Assembly (NCBI RefSeq): GCF_029784165.1
Contig: NC_073694.1
Coordinates: 41,521,006-41,585,005 of the forward strand
Direction: 5' to 3'
Length of the DNA: 64,000 bases
From: Wyeomyia smithii
Taxonomy: Eukaryota > Arthropoda > Insecta > Diptera > Culicidae
Shown here: positions 54,991-64,000 of the stretch, piece after piece
Layout of the letters: every line of letters begins with the position of its first letter
Numbering within the stretch: the first letter of the stretch is position 1
Program-made: the position numbers and the translations under genes
Notes under the pieces: generated by a model
What the model saw: the letters and a program-made list of their open reading frames with translations, nothing else
What the model was told of the DNA's origin: nothing
Databases searched by the model: none

Positions 54991-55238
54991 GTAGGGTAAC
55001 CGCTCCTATATTCATCTCAGTACCTATATTCATCTCATCACGCCTTTTTGATCAATTTATCGTCAAATTTTACCATATTTTCAACGTAAAACTTTCAGCC
55101 ACTTGAGAAAATTGAGAAGCAAATAGATTTACGTTAAAACATTTGTAGAAATTTGACGGTAAATTGGACAAATGAGAGAAACAAGATGAATATAGGTGCA
55201 CCAAGCTGTTGAGATGAATAATGGAGCGATTACCCTAC
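54991..55238. mobile_element. MITE, 248 bp, GTAGGGTAAYCGCTCC ends
   Basis: Left GTAGGGTAACCGCTCCTATA and right (reverse complement) GTAGGGTAATCGCTCCATTA, both followed by TTCATCTCA; the inverted similarity continues inward. Probably interrupted the RT relic. Related by its ends to 52316-53330. Confidence 0.78.
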
Positions 55239-55397
55239 AACATTTGAAAATTTTAATTTAAACCAAGAGAACAGTTTTTTGTCAGGGTGGTCCACTGAAG
55301 AAAGGCCGTCTGCATTAGAAAAATTGCCTTTTTTCGGATGATGATAAATAAAACTAAGACAGATAACTGAGTTTTATCAATTTCCCATGTAAGGTAA

Positions 55398-55920
55398 TTA
55401 TATACTCTTGCGAGCGGCCCTCCGGTAGTTACCCGTAGCATTCGTCATTGCGGACGAAAACATGCGTGTAGGCATGTTTTTGAGTTTTTCCTTCGTTTTA
55501 TTTATAAATTCCTCCTCAGTTTCGCCAACTTCCTTCGTTCGTGGCGGAAGTTAAAATACGAAGTGCTCTGCCAGTCATTACCAGTCAGGCTGAGATCTCG
55601 CATAGCGATTCGCCGGTAAAATCGACTTGACCATCTTATTCAGCCTCTGCCGCTGCGTCTTGGTGTGCAGCTCCGAGATCAGTAGACGTGATTGCCACTT
55701 TGTGACATGCCAAGCGCGCGCAACGATGCAGCCACAGACTTTGGAGCTTCTTGCCGTTCAGGTTCGTCAGCCGACCGGGCTTTCTTTCGATGCTCTGATT
55801 GTTGGCCAATTGTGCCAAGATGTTGTATATGCTGGAACGGCGTATCCGGCGTCCACAAAGTGCCGCATGATGCCCGTTTTCGAGGCGGCGGGTACCGTTC
55901 TTTGAATGCGCACATTTTTT
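55398..55920 (-). pseudogene. D37E-type Tc1/mariner transposase, internally deleted, minus strand
   Basis: Starting from 55920 on the minus strand, broken frames give an N-terminal DNA-binding-like region ('GIMRHFVDAGY', then 'IYNILAQLANNQSIERKPGR' in another frame). The protein then jumps to the C-terminal end 'EEEFINKTKEKLKNMPTRMF' and 'SSAMTNATGNYRRAARKSI', with a stop at 55398-55400. The catalytic core, including the MDDE block preserved at 26303, is deleted. Both relics are therefore dead in different places. Confidence 0.7.
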
Positions 55921-56049
55921 AATGAAATAGCTTCACTGTTTTCGCTATCTCGGTTGGGTGCTGTGACGATGTTCCCTAGCCATAGCCTCCCGGTTTCGGG
56001 TAGCCTACCATGCGATCATAATGGCGACTACTCCGAATGAACAAGAATA

Positions 56050-58260
56050 ACAGATGGGAAGGGAACCCATTCAACAAAAACATGGATACATGTAATATAA
56101 AAACTAAGTGTTTGGTGCGGAAGGACTACTAAATCGGTCTTCGCCGAGACGGATGCGGCTAACGGTGTCAAAAAGGAAAATATGCCTACAACCACGGGTG
56201 GCATCGAACAGTCTCCACCAAACTTGACGGATACGTTCATGGGCGATAGCAAGGCAGGTACGCCCAAAGCTAAACCTGACAAGGAAAAGTTTTCTGGCGA
56301 CCTGCTGTTCGTGGCAGTCTAATCGCATACTGAAAAGTACAGCTGCGTGGCGGCGCAACTCGATGCTAAAATCGGATTGCAGATGACAGTAACAATATCT
56401 CGAAGCACTTGGTACAAAGTCTTCTATTTCTACATATTTGCGTGAACAGTGCGAGGACAGAGTATGCCACGCTCATGGAGCGAGCAGAAAAGGCAAAAGG
56501 TGCACTGAGAGAAAGCCAACAAGCTCTGAATCTAAGAAATAAGACCTTGTCTTAATACACACAAACGGCAGCATCATCGTTCGCCGAGGAATGTTTCACG
56601 GAAACATCCGGGAGAGCAGCTCCCTGCTCAACAAGTATTAGGTAAGAACGTGCAAGTTCGGGCCCTCAGCCTGAAAACCTGGATGAGTTCACCGGAGTGT
56701 GCGACATTGCACAAGCCTCCGAATAAGTGTGTAGAGTTGTAGAGTGATGGTGGCCGCACAGGCAATGCGCCTCCGCAAGGCCCAGCTAGAACTCAGATAG
56801 CTACCATCAAGCTGCCAACGGTCGAGAGAAGTAAATCCCTGAAGAAACCTACCCGGGCGAACACATACGATTCGCATGGATTCTCTAGGATTCCTCACAT
56901 TGGATTCGTGAGCGTCCTTGAAAAGGATTCCTGAAAAAAAAAAAATCCTCAGGAATGCCCTGTATATGGCTCTAGGATTATTGAATAAGAATCCTGAGTG
57001 GGAATCCTCGGGATCGTGTTTGCGCTTCCTTTCACGATTCCGTCACCGAGTTCAAGGTATCCTGGGGATTCTTACTCAGAATTCTCTGCGTGTTAGTAAG
57101 GGTAAGCTGAAGGTTGGTTGGTCGTTATGTCCCCTTGGTATTCTCTAACAGCCTGATCTTTGCTTCAGGGCCATTCAGAGAGGACTTAGCCCTGTCCGAG
57201 TAAAGGGTCCGACAGGTCTAACTTTTGTCAACGTTGCGGTAGTGCACAACGGGCCACTAAACGCACCGTGCGAGGTCTCAAGTACTCGGCTAGCAAGTCG
57301 GCTGAAGTATTCTACTGTAGTTGTCGAGTGGAAAAGTCGTCGCATGAAGCAGAGGGGCCAGATTTTGTGGAAGCCATGGCAAAGCTTTACTTAGACCTGG
57401 CCAACGTTGGTGTCAAAAGCATCTACAGCAGAAAACGGTGCCTCGGCAGATCAGTGATGTTGGAGCGGATCATTGAGGGACTCTTTCCACGCCACGAGCC
57501 AAACCCCTGGCCTCCGGTTGTTGAGCCACCACAAACTGTGAGCGAAGGCAGCCGTGTAGAGGTAGGGGACGCGGTAACTCCTTGAAGGTGAGTGCCGGGA
57601 CAGTACGGAAATCCGAACCTGGCCATTGAGACGGCCATAAGAGTAGCCCCGGGTTGTTCAGGGTGGTCATGCAGAAATGTTTAGACGACTGCCTCACCCC
57701 GGACAAGTAGAAGACTGGTATTAAGGCCAAAGGCCGGAAGATCACCAAGTGGCACATAGACCAATCTGTCTGCTAGACACAGCGGGCAAGGGGCTTGAGA
57801 GGGTAATCATCAACAGACTTGTGAGTTTCATTTGGAGTACAACCAGTTTGTCAAGCGGTGGATACGTAAGACCAGACGGTCATCTTCGATGGCCAAGTGG
57901 CAGTGCGAATTGTACAATGCTACCAAGGTAGATGGAAACATCGACTTACCCCAGCGATATTTGTGACGCGTTGGCTTCTATCTGACACAGGACCTGTTAG
58001 GCCATGGCTTCTTCAGGTAGTAGTTTCACAAGTTTAGGCACGCGGAGTCACCCATGTGTCTACAATGTGCAGGTGCCCTCGTTTCGTACAGGCGAGACGC
58101 GAGAAACGAAATGGTGACTGTGAGCGGGCCGTATACCATATCGGATGTATTAAGCACAATCGCCCCTTTCTGATGCAATCTCTCACGGTAGTCCCAGGGA
58201 GAAATAGGGCTGGAGGTTGGTAAAAAAGATAGAGATGTCAGTGAAGAATTCACCGTCGAT
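56050..58260 (+). pseudogene. R1-clade non-LTR retrotransposon remnant (gag-like ORF1 end to RT C-terminus)
   Basis: The ORF1 portion shows an 'AYGGTQIATIKLP'-like segment (about 56780-56820). A zinc-knuckle relic follows at about 57165-57260, with CFR.(G)HSE and then 'DRSNFCQRCGS'. The RT-ORF linker 'YSRKRCLGRSVMLERIIEGLFPRHEPNPW' covers about 57424-57510, and 'RPICLLDTAGKGLERVIINR' at about 57753-57812 is a core RT motif block. From about 57895, 'KWQCELYNATK' and 'DFYLTQ.LLGHGFF'-like sequence marks the C-terminal region. The catalytic YADD/FADD segment is lost in a deletion between 57830 and 57880. Many stops and frameshifts. No R1-type insertion in rDNA is visible, so this is a dispersed R1-clade member. 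Confidence 0.78.
56880..57090. repeat. GGATTC/GAATCC-rich insertion within the R1-clade relic
   Basis: The words 'aggattc', 'gaatcctg' and 'tcctcaggaat' alternate in both orientations around an A-run (56936-56945). It interrupts the ORF1 segment between about 56870 and 57095. Probably a small foldback or simple-repeat insertion. Confidence 0.6.
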
Positions 58261-60180
58261 TATAACGTGGTCGGGTGATCTTCATGTGGTTTCCTGGATA
58301 TCTTTGCGGGTGAAGAAGGTACTTCGAACCCATCACGCGTTGACGCATCTTGTCAAGTACAACCGGTTCCGTGCTCGTTGGTGGTGCTACAACTCTGGTA
58401 GAAAGAAGCCGCCCGGTGACCGCTTTTTAATACCATTTGTCCTGTTTATGCTGTGCTACGATTTCTAAGTTACGTAGATATTACTCGTCATGAATCATCC
58501 TGTTGCATTCCATTTCCGAGCTGCTGGGTTCCCCTTAAATCAGCCGCTTCTCACATGGAAAACAGACAATAATTTAAGTTGGAGCTTCTTGGTGTACAGA
58601 CGCTCAGGGTTGTGAAAGTTGGTGTCAGTGATTACGTCGATCCTCCTCATGTTGTTAATGCCGGATTTTACAACATTTTTCAGGTTACATTACGAGGAGG
58701 CCTGCAATAGAAAGACTGAAGCCATATTAGTCGCTCCTTTCACGTTATACACTACAGACTTTTTGTGTCATTGATTTAGCCTTGTTGCCAGTTCTCTTTC
58801 TGTTCAACAAACACTTTCACAATAAAACATATTAACAGGGGGAATCTATCTGTCAAATATCGTGTAACCAACATATTTGGTAACAAGGCGTCCGATTGTT
58901 TTGGTTTTTGTCGTTTTGATCGAAGTTGAATTCAGTAGAATTAGAACGTTCTTTTTTAACAAAACTCGAGAAATCGCGGAAAACTTGTGTTTGGCTAAAA
59001 GTGATTAAGTTTCATCGCCATCAAACGTCATGGACCAAAAAACTTCATGGGCCAGAGTTGATCTGCACACATATATGAATTTTGACAGCAGTAAATCCTC
59101 CCTGCATATTAATGAATTGAAACAAGGTTGTTTATTACGACTTTGTTCACTGGCTGATCATTGAAAATGTACATTGAGGAAAAACTTTGTGTTAGGAACT
59201 TGACGTGCCTAAGTAGCACTTAAACTTAATCGAAAAGAACGTTATCCAGAGAAAACAACAGAAGTGTGGGATCACTTCCAGAAATCAATTACATTTTCAA
59301 AATATGATTATTCTAGAGAAAGTACAATTCTTTTTCTCTCAAATTCATGGAAACCATTATATCTATATAAAAAAATATAAAAGTTTCGCAAAAAAAAATA
59401 ATGTAGCAGCATTAATCTTTGGGAGACCATAAATTGAAATACGTTTGAAAACACGACTTCGGAATCATAAGACCTTCTTCACAAATCTTATCGGACAGCT
59501 ATGCATTAAGTAAGAGATATCGTGAAGAAAATTGTATCAATTGAACACAAGCAAAACGAACGTATTACCTTTCTTCGCTGTGGAAAGCTATATGTCGTGC
59601 ACAGCAGCAGTTCGCCACAGGCCAGCTGTCAACGGGATCTGGACAGCAGGGCTTCCGTTTATAGGTGGGTGGAATAAATATCTCCCAGAACAGTTCGCAG
59701 CTGTAATCTCTAAAGCCACAGCAATCGAGCGTGGAAAGAGACACACCGGAGAAGGACAATCAAAGTCGCTTTTACACTTTGGTTGCATGCATGGATGATG
59801 GCGGACCGTTTCCACGTGTGCCTGCCAGGTGGGTTCACTGTTAACTGTAGCCACTTTGGGGGTCTTCTCCCTTCCAGCTCCATTCGGTAATCTTGTGAGA
59901 GCGAAAATTTCGATAAGTCGATAAATGATAATCTTTCACCGCATGGTTACCTAAGGCCTAAGGCAAGGTGGCCGCTGAAGTAGGAATTTGTGTCGTGTAT
60001 TCGATAAAGAATGAAATATTGCTTGCCCATTTTGGATGGAGCAAAATCGCACTTAAACAACCTGGAAGAATGAAGGATTGGTTATACTGCATGTGATTTC
60101 TCAAGACAAAATTTTTATTTCAAAATAAAAGTTTCATTCTAGTTGAGGGTAGAAAAAAAATTAAAATAGTTTCAATGTTG
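58261..60180. other. Unassigned DNA
   Basis: No transposon or gene recognised. The frame at 59532-59798 has overlapping minus-strand frames of similar length, as expected from composition, and no known domain. Confidence 0.3.
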
Positions 60181-62620
60181 CTCTTCTTTTTGTTGATCTA
60201 GACATTATCTCGCAAACTGTTTCAACGACCAGCAAACGGATCTCACACCATTAGAATTCAACTCGTTCTCGTAGAGTTTCCACAATAAATTGACTTTCCC
60301 GCTGGTAGGAGATTTCCACCAAGCAGGGCAAACGCTTCAAGAATTTCCCGAATAAATTTTTCGTTTCGACGCTTCAATGATGACGGTTACAATCTGGAAC
60401 CTGCGCTTATTAACCTTGCCCAGCGTATTGCCGCTGGTTCATTATTATTAGCACTGGAGCGAGATTCAAGCGCACTTGCTGCAGAAAAACTTTTTCGCAA
60501 GCAGCGATAAATTAACGGGGTGAAGCACAGTACAGGATGCCTGAACAGAAAAGTTTTATCTCTAGTACTGTTTCACCGCGGTGCTGTCAGGATTAATCCT
60601 GCCCGTCAGGTCGGGCTAACCGGCGATTATTTATTTATTCATTTTTCAACCAGCTACTTGCGAGTTCGGTTACATACCGTGCTTCCGCACTTGTAAGACT
60701 AATGAGTAAAATTTAATTCCTCGTAGCTTTTAAGCGACTTAACTTCTGTTAACAATTTATCCTTTTGAAATGGGAAGAATGAAATTTTCAATTGCAACTT
60801 TCAACGCTCTAGTGCATTTATGGAGTAAGTATATACCATACCCTACATGTTGTCGAATTTTTTAACCAAAAACATCTATCCAACAATTATGTTTTTTTCG
60901 GATTCTTTTGAATCTTGCAATAAATTCAAGTCAGCGTGCAAAATCTGTATGTGATCTATATAATAATATTGAAACGTAGGGTAACGAATTGTTTGCTTTC
61001 GCTTTTATTACCATATTTTTGTTCGGATGCATACATGAATTACACCTGAACAGTCTCAAGTTTTCCAACAAAGTCAACAGAACTTACCGTATGTGTTCAC
61101 TGCAGCCATTGTTATCAGCGTGATTTTCCTCTGTCCGCGAATGAATTAGCATTTAAAACGCTTCATGTTTCAGGCGCTTCTCATTACTCGCGTTATGAAT
61201 AAAATATAAGTGTGCGAGCACCAGCGAAAGCTGGAGCGTAAATGACGGGAGCGGTTGTATGGAATAATACCATGCATTATCCAGCCACAATTAAATCGGC
61301 AAATTTTCCCTTCGAAGCCGAAGGTGGATGCGTTCGCCTGGTTTGCCGTTGCGAGAAGAGTTGAAATTGATGTATAAACGGTATGTACATTATAAATAAG
61401 TCTCTGCCAGTCCCGGAGGCCAGTTTTCCTGGCAGTTAGTCTCGCTACATTTTATTTCAGTTGATCGAAAAAAAATCGTGAAAATTAAAAATGTCAACGA
61501 AAAAGTGTAGCAAAGTCAATTATTTTCAAACATGAAGAGCGATCAGCGCCAATAACAAATCAACCGCCATGAAGCTATTTTTCCATTATTTACGATGCCA
61601 CTTTTTGCATAATTTACGACCAACGGTTTGAAAGGATGCTTGCATCCGGTTCAAGCTAATGTTCATATATCCTTTTTTTGCAGCTAAAAGTTAAGGATAC
61701 ACATTCACTCTTGTTAGTGCTACCACTAGCAACGATCTCCAGACCCCATCATCAGCATCATAACCATCGTTCTCATTGCTGGGTACATTGGTGGAGCAAA
61801 TGATGGCAATATAAAATAATTTTATACTAAATTCCTCATCATGGTAGCAGAAGTCAGGCAGAAAGTAGAAAGCTCAATTCTGTGGAACAAAACAGAGCCG
61901 GTCGGTCGTGTGTTTTATGCTACTAAGGACACTAGCATAAATAAAGCTTCGACGTGTACAAAAAATTCATGACTCTGTCTGTTTGTTTAAACACTTGTAC
62001 GGTACGAACATGCACTAAGCTTTCACTAGGAATAATGAGGTCACTCCAGAAGTCTCTGTTTACAAAGTAGCATTGTCCACTGCATGCCCTGCTGAACCTA
62101 GCTGCAACAACGTTTCGTTCAATTTACTTAATCTTTTAAAAGTACAATACGACCGGTCCCCGGTACCGAGAGAAAAATTGTCACGAAGCGCTGTTTTTGT
62201 TTATCTACTGCGTTACAATCTTACATCTGGAACAGTATTAACAAACCAACAGGATTAGTATAGGATTATGAAAATTATTCGCTGTCGTGTCGTTGTCTTT
62301 AGCTGGAGCAGGATTTAAGGGTGAATCCAAGCTCGGTTGACGTCTTGGAAAGGTAGGGTTTTCGACAAAGAACGTTTTATGTTTCATGCAATATGTATGA
62401 TCTAACACAAGTCACAAGCTTATTCTCAGAGTTCTTGAACCTTAGGATAATCATTTGTTCTGGTTTACACAATTAGAAGATACTTGATTATGATTTTCTA
62501 ATACTGCTGAAATGAAGGCTTCACTATAAGATCAAATTTTCGCTCTAAAAATTGTGTGTTGGTGAAAATTGAATTTAAAATTTGCAAAATAAAAAAAAAT
62601 TTGATTTAAACCACCGAATT
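60181..62620. other. Repeat-poor, GC-richer segment, candidate regulatory DNA
   Basis: In contrast to the rest of the window I find no repeat partners or inverted repeats here. A GGATTAATCC palindrome (paired-type homeodomain-like site) stands at about 60591-60600. It looks like single-copy DNA. Function not shown. Confidence 0.35.
61391..61425 (+). promoter_or_regulatory. Weak candidate core promoter
   Basis: TATAAATAAG (61391-61400) is followed by CCAGTT with its A at 61422, 31 bp from the first T of the box. The initiator is one base off the insect consensus. The first ATGs downstream (61491, 61531, 61571) open only short frames. A splice-acceptor-like 'cctttttttgcag' ends at about 61682. 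Confidence 0.3.
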
Positions 62621-62624
62621 CAAA

Positions 62625-64000
62625 GTAGCACTTTTCGGCCATTCTGAGCTCAATATGGGATCATTTTCTTGGCTTTTTCTGGCCTTTAAAGCTCCTTTCG
62701 GCGATTCTCAGCTCAATTTGGGATCGTTTTCCTTTACGGACTTTAGAAGCACATTTCAGCAATTCTGAGCTCAATTTGGGATCATTTTCTATTTTAGCCT
62801 TTTTTGGCCTTTAAAAGCACTTTTCGGCAATTCTGGCCCAATCTGGGATCATTTTATATATTGGCCTTTTCAGGGCTTTAAAAGCCCTTTTCGGCGATTC
62901 TGAGCTCAATTTAGGATCATTTTCTATTTTGGCCTTTTCTGGCCTTTAAAAATCTTTTCGGCGATTCTGAGCTCAATCTGGGATCACTTTCTATTTTGGC
63001 CTTTTCTTGCCTTTAGAAACTTTTTTCGGCAATTCTGAGCTCAATTAGAAATCATTTTCTATTTTGACCTTTTCTGGCCTTAAGAAGCACGTTTCGGAAA
63101 TTCTGAGCTCAATTTGGGATCATTTTATATTTTGGACTTTAAAGCATTCTGAGCTCAATTAGGGAGCATTTTCTATTTTGGCCTTTTCTGGCCTTAAGAA
63201 GCACTTTGCGGTAATTCTGAGCTCAATTTGGGATCATTTTCTATTTTGGACTTTAAAAGCATTCTGAGCTCAATTTGTAATCATTTTCTATTTTGGACTT
63301 TAAAAGCATTCTGAGCTCAATTTGGGATCATTTTCTATTTTAGCCTATTCTGGCCTTCAGAAGCACTTTTCAGCTATTCTGAGCTCAAATTGGGATCGTT
63401 TTCTTTTTTGGCCTTTTCTGGCCTTCAGATGCACTTTTTAGCGATTCTGAGCTCAATTTGGGATCATTTTCGTTTTTGGCCTTTTCTGGTCTTTGGAAAC
63501 ACTTTTTGGCGATTCTGAGTTAAATTTGGGATCATTTTCTTTTTGGATTTTAGAAGCACTATTCAGAAATTCTGAGCTCAATTTAGAATCACTTCCTTTT
63601 TTGGCCTTTTCGGGCCTTTAGAAGCACTTTTCGGCGATTCTGAGCTAAACTTTGAATCACTTTCTTTTTGGAATTCAGAAGCTGTTTTCGGCAATTCTGA
63701 GCTCAATTTGGGATCATTTTTTATTTTGGCCTTTGAAAGCACTTTTCGGCGATTCTGAGCTTAATTTAGGATCATTTTGGGATCGATTCAGCATCAATTT
63801 GGGATTATTCTCTATTTTGTTTTTTTTTTCTGGCCTTTAGATGCACTTTTCGGCGATTTTGAGCTCAATTTGGGATCATTTTCTATTTTGGCCTTTCCTG
63901 GCCTTTAGAAGCACTCTTCGGCGATTCTAAGCTCAATTTGGGATCATTTTCTATTTTGGCCTTTTCTGGCCTTTGGAAGCACATTTCGGCGATTCTGAGC
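62625..64000 (+). repeat. Satellite of about 68-bp units, running off the right edge
   Basis: About 20 imperfect copies of a unit made of 'ttctgagctcaatttgggat', 'cattttctattttggcc', 'ttttctggcctttagaagca' and 'cttttcggcga'. Some units are shortened to about 45 bp (63130-63330). The open frame at 63652-63840 is a by-product. The array's true length is unknown. Confidence 0.93.

Noticed and set aside
59532..59854. 88-codon frames on both strands
   Set aside because: Mutually overlapping and without domain similarity; likely compositional.

Overview
This window is eukaryotic, repeat-dense, AT-rich non-coding DNA with no complete protein-coding gene that I can support. The set of decayed transposons points to a dipteran, most likely a culicine (Aedes-like) mosquito. 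That set comprises Loner/RTE-like, CR1/Jockey-like and R1-clade non-LTR elements, a D37E-type Tc1/mariner transposase, pogo/Tigger-like and hAT elements, tRNA-derived SINEs and many short inverted-repeat elements. The species call is inference.

Layout. 0-13 kb: old tandem repeat, a hAT MITE, two SINEs, a Loner-like remnant next to a 1.7-kb hAT element with a perfect 8-bp target duplication, a degenerate reverse transcriptase (8.1-9.5 kb) and a second Loner-like 3' end on the minus strand. 11.4-13.4 kb: three dispersed repeats that recur at 24.6, 28.3-30.1 and 44.5 kb. 16.2-21.75 kb: a 5.6-kb segment with TA-flanked inverted ends enclosing a promoter-like tandem array. 21.75-31 kb: transposase remnants (D37E, pogo-like) and a repeat copy carrying nested insertions whose empty sites can be read in its paralogue. 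31.7-33.2 kb: a retropepsin-like fragment, then the best candidate RNA polymerase II promoter and first exon. 34.3-35.0 kb: a Transib-like element. 35.8-37.1 kb: a dimeric tandem repeat. 39.2-39.9 kb: a 660-bp hexamer microsatellite. 40.6-43.65 kb: a second copy of the promoter array. 43.5-55.2 kb: foldback elements, a SINE and an RT fragment. 55.4-58.3 kb: D37E and R1-clade remnants. 58.3-62.6 kb: repeat-poor DNA with a weak promoter candidate. 62.6-64.0 kb: a 68-bp satellite running off the right edge.

Most unusual system. The array at 16.8-21.4 kb and its relatives at 40.7-43.3 kb combine a CCAAT-like box 79 bp upstream of a TATATAAG box with recurring 16-17-nt stem-loops: a 6-bp stem, usually a TTTG or TTTC loop, mostly followed by AAATAA. 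The stem sequences vary but pairing is kept (TGCCTT/AAGGCA, TGTTCT/AGAACA, TGTCCT/AGGACA), which suggests selection on RNA structure and resembles histone-mRNA 3' ends, although no histone coding sequence is present. Two long near-perfect hairpins (148 and 161 bp), related to each other, lie in the same array. It may be a family of non-coding transcription units or a non-autonomous mobile element carrying its own promoter.
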